Source: Aquilonibacter sp963820185 (GTDB lineage Bacteria; Vulcanimicrobiota; Vulcanimicrobiia; Vulcanimicrobiales; Vulcanimicrobiaceae). Taken from it: a stretch of DNA of 64,000 nucleotides. The DNA is taken from the NCBI GenBank assembly GCA_963820185.1, contig CAWFYV010000002.1, positions 1-64,000 on the forward strand, written 5' to 3'. The notes under the pieces were generated by a model, which saw nothing but the letters and a program-made list of their open reading frames with translations, was not told the origin of the DNA and did not search any database. The position numbers and the translations under genes were made by a program. Of this stretch, positions 24,436 through 33,633 are shown piece by piece; the first letter of the stretch is position 1; every line of letters starts with the position of its first letter.

Positions 24436-26019
24436 GTGAGCCTTCTTGAGACCCACCTCGACCGGCAGAGCGAGAGCTTCGCACGAAATTCCCAGCGTAT
24501 GACCGCCCTCTGTGACGAGCTGCGCGAGCGACTGCTTGCCGTACGCGCGGGCGGCGGCCCCGAGGCCATCGCGAAGCACCGCGCTCGCGGCAAACTTACC
24601 GCACGCGAACGCGTCGACACGCTGATCGATCCCGGTTCGGATTTTCTCGAATTCTCGCCGCTCGCCGCCTACGAGATGTACGGCAACGACTCGCCGAGCG
24701 CGGGCATGATCACCGGGATCGGCTGCGTCGAAGGCCAGCAGTGCGTCATCGTCGCCAACGACGCGACGGTCAAAGGCGGCACCTACTATCCGATTACCGT
24801 GAAAAAGCACTTACGCGCACAGGAGATCGCCGAAGAGAATCACCTGCCGTGCATCTATCTGGTCGATTCGGGCGGTGCATTCTTACCGCTGCAGGCTGAA
24901 GTTTTTCCCGACCGCGATCATTTCGGACGCATCTTCTACAATCAAGCGCGCATGTCGGGCAAACGCATCCCGCAGATCGCCGCGGTGATGGGCTCGTGCA
25001 CCGCAGGCGGCGCGTATGTTCCGGCGATGAGCGACGAGACGGTGATCGTGCGCGGTACCGGGACGATCTTTCTCGGCGGCCCGCCGCTCGTCAAAGCGGC
25101 AACCGGCGAAGTTGTCACTGCCGAAGAGCTTGGCGGTGCGGACGTACACACGCGCATCTCCGGCGTCGCGGATCACTTCGCGAACGACGATTTGCACGCG
25201 CTCGGCATCGTGCGCGAGATCGTACGCAATCTGCACCGCCAGCTACCCCAGCAGTGGGACAAAACGCAGCCGCAACCGCCGGCCTACGATCCACGCGACA
25301 TCTACGGCATCATCCCCGCCGACAGCCGTGTCGGCTACGACGTGCGCGAGGTCATCGCGCGCCTCGTGGATGCCTCGGAGTTTCACGAGTTCAAAGCGCG
25401 CTACGGCACGACGCTCGTTACCGGGTTCGCGCGCATCGAGGGCCATCCGATCGGCATCCTCGCCAACAACGGCATCCTCTTCTCCGAAAGCGCGCTCAAG
25501 GGCGCACACTTCATCGAATTGTGCGTGCAGCGCGGTACACCGCTGCTTTTCTTACAGAATATCACCGGCTTCATGGTAGGCAAACAATACGAGAACGGCG
25601 GCATCGCGAAGGACGGCGCAAAGCTCGTGACCGCCGTCGCGTGCGCGGCCGTGCCGAAATACACCGTCGTGATCGGCGGCAGTTTCGGCGCCGGCAACTA
25701 CGGCATGGCCGGGCGGGCCTATTCGCCGCGCCAACTGTGGATGTGGCCGAACGCGCGCATCAGTGTGATGGGCGGCGCGCAGGCTGCGAGCGTGCTCTCA
25801 ACCGTCAAAGGCGAGATGACGCCGGAAGCAAAGGCGAAATTTGAGGCGCCGATCCTCGAGAAGTACGAGCACGAAGGTAGCCCGTATTATTCGACCGCCC
25901 GGCTGTGGGACGACGGGATCATCGATCCCCTCGACACGCGCCACGTGATCGCGCTCGGCCTCGATGCTGCGGCAAACGCGCCGCAAGAGCCGACGCAATT
26001 CGGCATCTTCCGCATGTAG
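24436..26019 (+). CDS. mccB: Methylcrotonoyl-CoA carboxylase, carboxyltransferase (beta) subunit
   Basis: This is a 527-residue acyl-CoA carboxyltransferase. The N-terminal LLETHLDRQSESFARNSQRM... HRARGKLTARERVDTLID is typical of MccB/LiuB. The acyl-CoA half includes VDSGGAFLPLQAEVFPD and AAVMGSCTAGGAYVPAMSDE; the biotin half includes FLQNITGFMVG and AGNYGMAGRAYSPR. The C-terminus ISVMGGAQAASVL is also typical. GTG at 24436 matches the family start. With mccA at 30833, the hydratase at 30075 and HMG-CoA lyase at 32710 it forms a leucine/isovalerate degradation set. Propionyl- or geranyl-CoA carboxylase are less likely alternatives. Confidence 0.88.
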   Translation: MSLLETHLDRQSESFARNSQRMTALCDELRERLLAVRAGGGPEAIAKHRARGKLTARERVDTLIDPGSDFLEFSPLAAYEMYGNDSPSAGMITGIGCVEGQQCVIVANDATVKGGTYYPITVKKHLRAQEIAEENHLPCIYLVDSGGAFLPLQAEVFPDRDHFGRIFYNQARMSGKRIPQIAAVMGSCTAGGAYVPAMSDETVIVRGTGTIFLGGPPLVKAATGEVVTAEELGGADVHTRISGVADHFANDDLHALGIVREIVRNLHRQLPQQWDKTQPQPPAYDPRDIYGIIPADSRVGYDVREVIARLVDASEFHEFKARYGTTLVTGFARIEGHPIGILANNGILFSESALKGAHFIELCVQRGTPLLFLQNITGFMVGKQYENGGIAKDGAKLVTAVACAAVPKYTVVIGGSFGAGNYGMAGRAYSPRQLWMWPNARISVMGGAQAASVLSTVKGEMTPEAKAKFEAPILEKYEHEGSPYYSTARLWDDGIIDPLDTRHVIALGLDAAANAPQEPTQFGIFRM

Positions 26020-26022
26020 TTC

Positions 26023-26964
26023 TTAGTGGACGTAGTTGATCGCGAAGACCGGCGTGATCGACGCCGAGGTGTTGCGCCCCGCTGGAAACCACCGCACGCC
26101 GGCGATGATGCCGATCGCCGGTGACCAGTTGTATTCAATTGCCGGTGCGAACGCGAATGAATCGCTCGAACCGAGGTTGTTGACGGTGCCGCCGCCGCTG
26201 ACGCGCGTGTTGCCACTGGTCCCGTAGACAAGGTCCGACGCGAACACCCAGTTGCGCGTGATGCTATACTCGCCCGCCGCGTCAACCGTAAACGTATTGC
26301 CGGGAAAGACGGTCCCGCTGAAACCGGTGCCTGTTCCGTAGACGCTGACGCCGTAGACGCTCGCACTGCTCGAAAACGACTGCGAAAGGTTGAAGCGCAG
26401 GCGCAAGATACGGCCGTTTGGCATCCACGCTACGGTTTGCGTGTACAGTGAAACCTTCGTATTGTAGACGCCGCTGCCGAAGCCGTTGTTGGGATTGCTC
26501 CCGAGATTTTCATAGGCGCCGGTTGGAAACGTCTCTTGCACGGCGATCGACGCTTTTGCGAGCCAACTATCAGGAGTTAAGCGATACTGGGCCAGTACAC
26601 CAAGATCGCCCATGCCGATGTTCGAGCTACTCGGGCCGCTGCTCACCTTGGCGTAGCCGAACGTCGGAAGCAGGCCGGCACTGAAGCGGTGAGCCACGCC
26701 GTAGATGATGTAGGTGAGATTGCCAAAGCCGTTTTCGTGCGCCGTAGGTTGCAAGATGCCGTTACGATCGTAACTCCCATACGTCATCACGTCGTAGAGA
26801 TACGGCTCGACGAGTATGTGGCCGGGCGGGAGCGTATTCGCGCTCGGCGCAAGCAGCGGACCGGTCCACCACGCATCGTCGAGCGACTGGCGAGCGGACG
26901 GTGTAGGCGACGGCGACGGAGCGACCGCCACGACGAGCGCAGCGATGCAAGCCAGTACTGTCAC
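26023..26964 (-). CDS. Outer-membrane beta-barrel-like protein
   Basis: This is a 313-residue exported protein (signal peptide MTVLACIAALVVAVAPSPSP, then a Ser/Pro linker). The mature part is a run of amphipathic strands with alternating aromatic residues (YIIYGVAHRFSAGLLPTFGYAK, RLRFNLSQSFSSSASVYGV, FAPAIEYNWSPAIGIIAG) and ends VFAINYVH. This pattern matches transporter-like outer-membrane barrels. It supports a diderm host. The ligand is unknown. It is convergent with mccB, leaving only three bases between stops. Confidence 0.75.
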   Translation of the reverse strand: MTVLACIAALVVAVAPSPSPTPSARQSLDDAWWTGPLLAPSANTLPPGHILVEPYLYDVMTYGSYDRNGILQPTAHENGFGNLTYIIYGVAHRFSAGLLPTFGYAKVSSGPSSSNIGMGDLGVLAQYRLTPDSWLAKASIAVQETFPTGAYENLGSNPNNGFGSGVYNTKVSLYTQTVAWMPNGRILRLRFNLSQSFSSSASVYGVSVYGTGTGFSGTVFPGNTFTVDAAGEYSITRNWVFASDLVYGTSGNTRVSGGGTVNNLGSSDSFAFAPAIEYNWSPAIGIIAGVRWFPAGRNTSASITPVFAINYVH

Positions 26965-26970
26965 ATGCGA

Positions 26971-27684
26971 CTAAGGATGCGGAAACGAGTTCGGGTAGAG
27001 CTTGAAGTAGTTCGGTCGCTCGAGCCACTTGCCGTTGAAAAAGGACAGCGTGGCCGTTGCCTTAGGCTTCGTCGGACAGCACATCGGCGCTGTGGCGTTG
27101 TAATACGGACCGGTCAATGTCAGTGTGTCGCCGTTCGCTGAATGCACGATCTTGGCCGAAAGGTCGCAGCCGTTCTCAAGCGTGGCAGCCGGCACAACCT
27201 TCTGCTTCTTCGGATCGTAGGTAAATATCGTGATGTCGGCCGAGCCGCAGTCGGCGCCGGCTTGATGCGTTGAAACGACGAGCTGCTCGACGCCCGCTCC
27301 CATCAGTTGCGCTGCGCCGACGATCGAGCCCGATTGCGCGGGGAACCACATCGACGCGTCGCTCGTGCGCTCGAGTTTGTCAAACGGGCCGCCGTTAGCC
27401 GGCGACTGATACTTCAACTGATAGGTGGTGTCGTTGATCGCATAGATCGACACGTACCACTGATAGAACGACATGCCGGCCGACGTCCCGACGAGCTTCT
27501 TGCTGATGACGCCGCGCCACTGACTGTGCATCGCTTGTCCCGCCAAATACACGACTTGACTCTGCTGGATCGTGCCGGGCGGCTGCGGACTATAGGTGAA
27601 GCTGGGTGGCTCCTCCGCGAGCGCGGTCGCGCCGAGCGCGAAAAGTGCGGCGAGCGTTACAATGCCGAGACGGAATCGCTGCAT
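26971..27684 (-). CDS. Secreted protein, LppP/LprE-like
   Basis: This is a 237-residue exported protein with signal peptide MQRFRLGIVTLAALFALGATALA. The mature part has Cys residues at ADCGSADITIF, LENGCDL and PMCCPTKPKATATL. The closing pattern, with -CCP- followed by ATATLSFFNGKW, resembles LppP/LprE-type lipoproteins but there is no lipobox. ATG at 27684 is chosen over one four codons upstream. Function is unknown. Confidence 0.7.
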   Translation of the reverse strand: MQRFRLGIVTLAALFALGATALAEEPPSFTYSPQPPGTIQQSQVVYLAGQAMHSQWRGVISKKLVGTSAGMSFYQWYVSIYAINDTTYQLKYQSPANGGPFDKLERTSDASMWFPAQSGSIVGAAQLMGAGVEQLVVSTHQAGADCGSADITIFTYDPKKQKVVPAATLENGCDLSAKIVHSANGDTLTLTGPYYNATAPMCCPTKPKATATLSFFNGKWLERPNYFKLYPNSFPHP

Positions 27685-28466
27685 GGTATCCCCCAAATCG
27701 TGCGCGTGTACAATGGAACGAAACCACTACGACGGAAGTTCTGCTCGGAGGTCGTCCCTGGCCTGGTCGTGACGCGACCAAAACGCGCGCCGCGTTCGAC
27801 TGCACGGGCAACCCGGTCGCCGATGAGCGCGCTTTGCAGTCCCCGCCCTCGAAAAGCCGGCGCCGTCGCGCTGCCATAGAACCCCGCGATTTCGCCCTGT
27901 ACGTCCATGCATCCCGAAGCTGCGATCGCGCCGTCGACGCGGACCTCGAGCGCCGTCGACGCCGGCGACGTGGAGACAACCAATTCGATGATCAGGTTCG
28001 ATTCATCGCACGGCGCGCCGTCCATAAACGCGCTCCCGGTCGCGCGGCTCCACTCGTCGGCATCGCGCATCTCCGTTACGCGCATGTCGCGGCGACCCCC
28101 GATCGCCAGCAGATCGCCGGTCAGTCCGTTCTCGTAGTCGAGCGGGACGTACCCAAGCTCGGTGAGCGCGCGAACAAACGCCGGATCCGTGTAGGGCGCT
28201 ACGTGAACCCGCGGTTGCGCGCCGCGCGTACGATAGAACGTTGTGACCGCTTCTGCATCATCACCGCCGGCGCGCTCCCACAGACCGATGGCGATCGCCT
28301 CGGAGAACGGAGATCCCACGCCGGCAAAGACGGCGAGGCCGCCACCGATACCCTGCGTGGCGCCGTGCAGCTCGGGAAATCGCGTTTGCGCATGACGAGC
28401 CATGGCCTGCATCGCCGTAACTGACGCTCGTTCAATTGCGTCGCAAAATGCGCGATCGATCTTCAC
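27657..28466 (-). CDS. GNAT family N-acetyltransferase, two-domain
   Basis: This is a 269-residue protein. The C-terminal GNAT domain has GFYGSATAPAFRGRGLQSALIGDRVARA and FRRSGFVPLYTRTIW; the N-terminal half (about residues 1-130) looks like a degenerate second GNAT-like domain. The frame extends into the upstream molybdoprotein gene, but a GTG at 28466 lies eight bases after that gene's stop and is preferred. The 3' end overlaps the start of the next gene. The substrate is unknown. Confidence 0.78.
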   Translation of the reverse strand: MKIDRAFCDAIERASVTAMQAMARHAQTRFPELHGATQGIGGGLAVFAGVGSPFSEAIAIGLWERAGGDDAEAVTTFYRTRGAQPRVHVAPYTDPAFVRALTELGYVPLDYENGLTGDLLAIGGRRDMRVTEMRDADEWSRATGSAFMDGAPCDESNLIIELVVSTSPASTALEVRVDGAIAASGCMDVQGEIAGFYGSATAPAFRGRGLQSALIGDRVARAVERGARFGRVTTRPGTTSEQNFRRSGFVPLYTRTIWGIPCSDSVSAL

Positions 28467-28473
28467 TCGCGGG

Positions 28474-29214
28474 CTATATGCCCGCGTACCACTCGTATCC
28501 TTGGTCTTCCCAATAGCCGCCACCGCCCGCGTAGATATTGGCGTAGCTGCCGACGACTTCGATCCGGCTAACCCACTTTGCGCTCTTATACCCGAGTTGC
28601 GTTGGGACTTTCAGCCGAACCGGCCCGCCGTGATCCGGCGGCAACGGTTGGTCGTTCATGCGCATCGCGAGGATCGTCTGCGGATGGCGCGCTTGATGCA
28701 GGTCGAGGCTCTCGTAGTACAGCGTGCCCTGATCGTCCTTATCCAGGCAATGAAAGACGACGAAGCGCGCGTCACTGCGCGGCTCCACGAGATCGAGCAT
28801 TGCGCTCAGACGAATACCACTCCACTTCGCGACCACACTCCATCCCTCGACGCAATCGTGGCGCGTGATCTGCGTCGTGTTGCACATCCGCTCGAGCATC
28901 GCGAACGGAAAGACGCCGCGACGCGCCACCGCGCCGTCGACGATCAACTTGTAGTCGCGGAATCCCCCTCGCAGTAAGGCCGTGTAGTTCGCATCGGACG
29001 GCGTCGGCAAACTGTCGATCGGAAATTCCGAACTGATGTCGCGCTCGCTGTACTCTTTGGCCATGCCGTGCGTGTCAATGAGCGCGCGGTTGAGCGTCTG
29101 CGCCGATCCGAGCAGACTATGGATCCCGCTGTTGTTGTTGAGCGCTGTACCGATCGGCGCGCACGCGGCGAGCGCCGACGAAATCGTACTGGCAACGAAG
29201 AGGCGGCGCTTCAC
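28474..29214 (-). CDS. Molybdopterin-binding oxidoreductase, YedY/MsrP-like
   Basis: This is a 246-residue protein of the sulfite-oxidase fold. The start is GTG overlapping the cytochrome b stop (GTGA). The N-terminus is a twin-arginine-like signal (KRRLFVASTISSALAACAP), also readable as a lipobox. The core includes the molybdenum-ligand Cys in TRHDCVEGWSVVAKWSG, and DHGGPVRLKVPTQLGYKSAKW, which is typical of the Moco domain. The partner cytochrome b suggests a periplasmic reductase such as methionine sulfoxide reductase, but the electron acceptor is not shown by the sequence. Confidence 0.85.
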   Translation of the reverse strand: MKRRLFVASTISSALAACAPIGTALNNNSGIHSLLGSAQTLNRALIDTHGMAKEYSERDISSEFPIDSLPTPSDANYTALLRGGFRDYKLIVDGAVARRGVFPFAMLERMCNTTQITRHDCVEGWSVVAKWSGIRLSAMLDLVEPRSDARFVVFHCLDKDDQGTLYYESLDLHQARHPQTILAMRMNDQPLPPDHGGPVRLKVPTQLGYKSAKWVSRIEVVGSYANIYAGGGGYWEDQGYEWYAGI

Positions 29215-30014
29215 GGTCCGACTCCGTCGCCTTTGCCCAGGCGATACCAACCGGTGATCATCGCGTTCATCTGATTGAGTACGCCCTGGGTCAGCACTTG
29301 AAACGTGTGAACGACGAAGAAGCCGATCATTGCAAACATCGCGACGAAGTGCCACAGTCGCGCGAACTGCCGTCCGCCGAAGACCCAAGTGAGCGGATGC
29401 GCGATCGCGTCGATCCCCGGCGAGAGCGCAATGCCGGTCAGTACGATTACGGGGGCGAGCACCACGAGTACGAACGTGTAGGCGGCCTTTTGCAAGGGAT
29501 TGTAGATGCCGTGCGGCGGTGGCTCTTTGCGCAACTTCAAATAGTACGCCTGCATCGGCCACAGCTTCGGAATGTCGCTCGGACGCAGGATCATGTTCTG
29601 CAAACTGCCTTTAATCACAGCCGAGATCAGCCATGCAAGCCCGCACACGATTGCGATCCACGCAAAGAACAGATGCCAGCGCCGCCCGTCGGCCAAGTCT
29701 TGGTATGCGGGAATCGTGATCCAGCCGGGAAACGCGCGCTGGCTTTTGCCGCCCATGCCGTCATCGGTGTAACCGAGCCAGCCCGTGGTGGTGAACGTGC
29801 GGCCGAGAACCGTCGTGGTACCCACACCGTCGGAGGGCGACGCGATCTGGAGCACGCGATGCGCGGGATTCGTCGTATCCGATGCGTCGAGGAAGGGCGC
29901 CGCATTGAAGATCTGCAGCCCGCTCGACACCAAGACCGCGAAGGCGATCACCCAGACCCAGTGGCTCGCGCGTGTCGCAACCGCATACCGATAGATCCGC
30001 TCACCGGCTTTCAT
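29211..30014 (-). CDS. Cytochrome b561/thiosulfate-reductase-type b-haem membrane subunit
   Basis: This is a 267-residue membrane protein with several transmembrane segments and spaced His residues that could ligate b haems: ATRASHWVWVIAF near the N-terminus, DGRRWHLFFAWIAI, LWHFVAMFAMIGFFVVHTF near the end. It overlaps the YedY-like gene, so the two likely form a quinol-linked periplasmic molybdoenzyme. MsrQ is shorter, so this is a larger cytochrome b of the PhsC/CybH kind. Confidence 0.82.
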   Translation of the reverse strand: MKAGERIYRYAVATRASHWVWVIAFAVLVSSGLQIFNAAPFLDASDTTNPAHRVLQIASPSDGVGTTTVLGRTFTTTGWLGYTDDGMGGKSQRAFPGWITIPAYQDLADGRRWHLFFAWIAIVCGLAWLISAVIKGSLQNMILRPSDIPKLWPMQAYYLKLRKEPPPHGIYNPLQKAAYTFVLVVLAPVIVLTGIALSPGIDAIAHPLTWVFGGRQFARLWHFVAMFAMIGFFVVHTFQVLTQGVLNQMNAMITGWYRLGKGDGVGP

Positions 30015-30074
30015 ATGACCACTATAACGCCTCCCAGGCGGCCCCGGATCAGCGGTCGAAACCGAACCTCTCGC

Positions 30075-30836
30075 ATGGCAACGATCCAGATCCGCAATGA
30101 AGACGGCGTGGCGCGCGTCACGCTTGCCCGGCCCGAGGTCCGCAACGCCTTCAACGCCGAGGTCATTCGCGAGCTCCGCGATGCCTTCACCGCACTTTCA
30201 AAGGATAGCGCAGTTCGCGCGGTCGTCCTCGCCGGCGAAGGCAAGGCCTTCTGCGGAGGCGCCGACGTCAACTGGATGCGGGCCGCGCTCGACCTCAACT
30301 ATGAGGAGAACGTCGTCGACGCGGCAGCGATGAGCGCGATGTTCCGCGCAATCGATCGCTGCAGCAAGCCGGTTATCGGTCGCATCCATGGTGTAGCGCT
30401 CGGCGGCGGCGCGGGACTGACGGCGGTCTGCGATGTCGCGATCGCCGCGGAAGACACGATCTTCGGATTCACCGAGGTCAGGCTCGGCATCATACCCGCC
30501 GTGATCTCGCCGTTTGTACTCGCAAAAATCGGTACCTCGCATGCGCGTGCACTCTTTCTCACCGGCGAGCGCTTCGACGCCTCGCGCGCACAAGCGATCG
30601 GCTTGGTGCACGAAGTCGTGGCCCCGGGCGCGCTCGATGCTGCCGTCAACCGGGTTGTTGGTGAGCTTTTGCATGCGGGACCGAACGCCGTCGCCGCCGC
30701 GAAGACGCTGATCGCACGCGTGAGTGCGGCAACCTATGATGAGACGCTCGATATCACGACCGAAGCGATCGCCAAGCAACGTACGACCGACGAGGCGCAG
30801 GCGATGATGCGAGCGTTTCTCGAGCGCAAGAAGTGA
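30075..30836 (+). CDS. Enoyl-CoA hydratase/isomerase, probable methylglutaconyl-CoA hydratase
   Basis: This is a 253-residue crotonase-fold protein. The oxyanion-hole motifs are AGEGKAFCGGADVNWM and GVALGGGAGLTAVCDVAIA; the acidic position is in TEVRLGIIPAVISPFVL. The start is ATG at 30075 (the open frame continues upstream). Its stop overlaps mccA (GTGA), and HMG-CoA lyase follows, so the likely reaction is 3-methylglutaconyl-CoA to HMG-CoA in leucine degradation (LiuC-like). The specific substrate is by context. Confidence 0.85.
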   Translation: MATIQIRNEDGVARVTLARPEVRNAFNAEVIRELRDAFTALSKDSAVRAVVLAGEGKAFCGGADVNWMRAALDLNYEENVVDAAAMSAMFRAIDRCSKPVIGRIHGVALGGGAGLTAVCDVAIAAEDTIFGFTEVRLGIIPAVISPFVLAKIGTSHARALFLTGERFDASRAQAIGLVHEVVAPGALDAAVNRVVGELLHAGPNAVAAAKTLIARVSAATYDETLDITTEAIAKQRTTDEAQAMMRAFLERKK

Positions 30837-32704
30837 TCCGGCGTCTCCTCATTGCCAATCGCGGCGAGATCGCGGTGCGCATTGCGCGCGGCGCCCACGA
30901 GATGGGCATCGCAGCACTCGGCATCTACTCGGAAGCCGACGCCACCGCATACCATCTCCAATTCATGGATGATGCGCGTTGCGTCGGCCCCGCACCCGCG
31001 ACGGAATCGTATCTCGATATCGACGCGGTGCTCGCAGCCGCACGCGAGATGAAGGCCGACGCCGTGCACCCCGGCTACGGCTTTCTCTCCGAGCGTGCAT
31101 CGTTCGCCCAGGCGTGCATCGATGCGGGCTTGACGTGGGTCGGGCCGCCGCCGAGTGCAATGCAGGCAATGGGCAGTAAGATCGAGGCCAAGCATCGCGT
31201 ACGCGCCTCCGACGTGCCAACCGTTCCCGGCTACGACGGCGACGACCAATCGCCCAAGCGCTTACAGAAGGAAGCAGCAGCTATCGGCTTTCCGCTCTTG
31301 ATCAAGGCGAGCGCCGGCGGCGGCGGCCGCGGGATGCGCGTAGTCGAATCGCTCGCGGCATTTGATGAAGCGCTCGCCGCAGCCAAACGCGAAGCGCTCG
31401 CCGCATTCGGCGACGACGCAGTGCTGCTGGAACGCTATCTGCGCGATCCGCGTCATATCGAGTTTCAAGTGCTCGCCGATGCGCACGGAAACACGATTCA
31501 CCTCGGTGAGCGCGAGTGCTCGATTCAGCGCCGTCATCAAAAGGTCGTCGAGGAGGCGCCTTCGGTTGCGCTCTCCCCGGAATTACGCGAGCAGATGGGG
31601 GCGGCGGCCGTGCGCGCGGCAACGTCGGTCGGCTACGTGAACGCGGGTACCTGTGAATTCATGCTCGATAGCGATGGGAACTATTACTTTCTCGAGATGA
31701 ACACGCGCCTGCAAGTCGAGCACCCGGTGACCGAGCTCGTCTACGGCGTCGACCTCGTGCAGTGGCAGCTGCGCATTGCAAACGGCGAACGTTTGACGAT
31801 CGATCGCGAAGATGTGCGTCCGCGCGGATGGGCGATCGAGACGCGTGTCTATGCCGAGGACCCTGCGAACAACATGCTGCCGTCCACCGGAACGATTACC
31901 CGCTGGGACGCGCCGCAAGGTCCCGGCATTCGCGTCGACGCCGGCGTGAGCACCGGCAGCGAGGTGAGCGTCTACTACGATCCGATGCTCGCCAAGTTGA
32001 TCGTGTTCGGCAGCGATCGTCCTGCCGCGATTGCGCGGTTGCAACATGCGCTTGACACGTTCTCCATCGACGGCGTGCGTTCGAATCTTCCGCTCCTGCG
32101 CTGGATCGCGCGTGACGAATGGTTCCGCGACGGCCGCACAACCACGAGCTTTCTCGCACAGCGCCTCGACGAATCGATCTTTGCACCGCGCGCCGTTTCG
32201 CGCGAGGCTGCGCTCTACGAGATCGCACGCCGGCTGCGTAGCAGCGACGTTCCTTGGCGCGTCGGCAGCGTCGGGATTCCGGTTTGGATTGCATCCGGCA
32301 CGAGCGCTTTCCGCGTGTGGGCAACGTCGCTTGGAAATGGACGTTGGTCGCTCTCGGGCGATATCGAAGGTGAGCTCAATCCGGCCGGCTTGGTGGATTC
32401 GGGCATTGCATTCACAACGATACCGCCGCCCGACGCACAGTCGAGCGGACTGGCGGCGGCAGCCGGCGTCGGCGATGGCCGCGTCACGGCGCCGATGCCC
32501 GGGAAGATCGTGAAGATCGCCGTTACTTCGGGCGACACCGTCGAGGAGCACGCGCTCCTGCTTGTGCTTGAAGCGATGAAGATGGAGCACCGGATCGAGG
32601 CATCGTTTGCCGGCGTGGTCGGTACCGTGCTCGTAAAAGAGGGCCAGCTCGTCGCCGGCGGCGCGCCGCTGGTGGAACTGCGCGCGGCGGCGAAGGGATC
32701 GTAA
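30833..32704 (+). CDS. mccA: Methylcrotonoyl-CoA carboxylase, biotin-containing (alpha) subunit
   Basis: This 623-residue protein contains a biotin carboxylase domain (RRLLIANRGEIAVRIARG, KASAGGGGRGMRVV, GERECSIQRRHQKVVEEAPS, FLEMNTRLQVEHPVTE) and a C-terminal biotin carrier domain with EAMKMEH, where Lys583 is the biotinylation site. The start is GTG overlapping the hydratase stop. It pairs with mccB 4.8 kb upstream on the same strand. The specificity assignment rests on the neighbouring HMG-CoA lyase; acetyl- or propionyl-CoA carboxylase alpha subunits share the same domains. Confidence 0.9.
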   Translation: MIRRLLIANRGEIAVRIARGAHEMGIAALGIYSEADATAYHLQFMDDARCVGPAPATESYLDIDAVLAAAREMKADAVHPGYGFLSERASFAQACIDAGLTWVGPPPSAMQAMGSKIEAKHRVRASDVPTVPGYDGDDQSPKRLQKEAAAIGFPLLIKASAGGGGRGMRVVESLAAFDEALAAAKREALAAFGDDAVLLERYLRDPRHIEFQVLADAHGNTIHLGERECSIQRRHQKVVEEAPSVALSPELREQMGAAAVRAATSVGYVNAGTCEFMLDSDGNYYFLEMNTRLQVEHPVTELVYGVDLVQWQLRIANGERLTIDREDVRPRGWAIETRVYAEDPANNMLPSTGTITRWDAPQGPGIRVDAGVSTGSEVSVYYDPMLAKLIVFGSDRPAAIARLQHALDTFSIDGVRSNLPLLRWIARDEWFRDGRTTTSFLAQRLDESIFAPRAVSREAALYEIARRLRSSDVPWRVGSVGIPVWIASGTSAFRVWATSLGNGRWSLSGDIEGELNPAGLVDSGIAFTTIPPPDAQSSGLAAAAGVGDGRVTAPMPGKIVKIAVTSGDTVEEHALLLVLEAMKMEHRIEASFAGVVGTVLVKEGQLVAGGAPLVELRAAAKGS

Positions 32705-32709
32705 CGACT

Positions 32710-33633
32710 ATGGCGCTGCCAAAATCCGTCACGATCGTCGAAATGGGTGCCCGCGACGGCCTCCAGAACGAGCACGTCACGATCGCAACTGCTGATAAGA
32801 TTCGTTACATCGATCTGCTCTCGCAAACCGGCCTGCGCTGGATCGAAGCCACGTCCTTCGTCAGCCCGAAGGCGATTCCGCAACTCGCCGACGCGACCGA
32901 AGTGTTCACCGGGATTCACAAAGCGCCGGGCGTACGCTATCCGGTACTGGTCCCGAATCTCAAAGGCTATGCGCGCGCACGCGAAGCGGGCGCCGATGCG
33001 ATCGCGGTGTTCACCGCGGCCTCAGAGCCGTTTACGAAGCGCAACATCAATATGACGATCGACGAATCGCTCGCGACATTTGCCGATGTCGTTGCTGCCG
33101 CGAAGCGCGACGGCGTGTGGGTGCGCGGCTATATCTCGACGGCCTTCGGTTCGCCTTTCGGCGATGCGGTGACGCCGGCAATGGTCGTCGAGGTGAGTCG
33201 CAAGTTGATGGAGTTGGGCTGCGACGAGCTCTCGATCGGCGATACGATCGGTGTAGGCGTGCCGAGCCAGGTCGACGCGTTGACGCCCCCGTTGCTGAAA
33301 GTTGTGCCGTTGAACAAGCTCGCCTACCACTTCCATGACACGCGCGGGACGGCGCTCGCGAATCTCTACGCCGCATTGCAGTACGGCGTGCACATCTTCG
33401 ACAGCTCAGCCGGCGGACTCGGCGGCTGCCCATACGCGCCCGGGGCAACCGGCAACGTCGGAACCGAGGATGTGCTCTACATGTTGCAAGGCATGCAGAT
33501 CGAAACCGGTGTTGATATCGCAAAAGTACGCGCAGCCTCGCGCTTTATTCGCACGATCCTCGACCACGAGTTGACGAGCAAGGCTTTCCAGGCAATGGAA
33601 GCCGCCGACGCGCGCGCGGCGGCCAGCGCATGA
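32710..33633 (+). CDS. Hydroxymethylglutaryl-CoA lyase
   Basis: It cleaves HMG-CoA to acetyl-CoA and acetoacetate. This is a 307-residue TIM barrel of the HMGL-like family. EMGARDGLQNE is the N-terminal metal/substrate motif, YHFHDTRGTALAN supplies metal His residues, and GGLGGCPYAPGATGNV contains the catalytic Cys. The usual segment Y(V/I)SCVxGCPYEG is changed here to YISTAFGSPFGD. It is the last step of the leucine set and starts five bases after mccA. The next gene overlaps its stop (ATGA). Confidence 0.88.
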   Translation: MALPKSVTIVEMGARDGLQNEHVTIATADKIRYIDLLSQTGLRWIEATSFVSPKAIPQLADATEVFTGIHKAPGVRYPVLVPNLKGYARAREAGADAIAVFTAASEPFTKRNINMTIDESLATFADVVAAAKRDGVWVRGYISTAFGSPFGDAVTPAMVVEVSRKLMELGCDELSIGDTIGVGVPSQVDALTPPLLKVVPLNKLAYHFHDTRGTALANLYAALQYGVHIFDSSAGGLGGCPYAPGATGNVGTEDVLYMLQGMQIETGVDIAKVRAASRFIRTILDHELTSKAFQAMEAADARAAASA

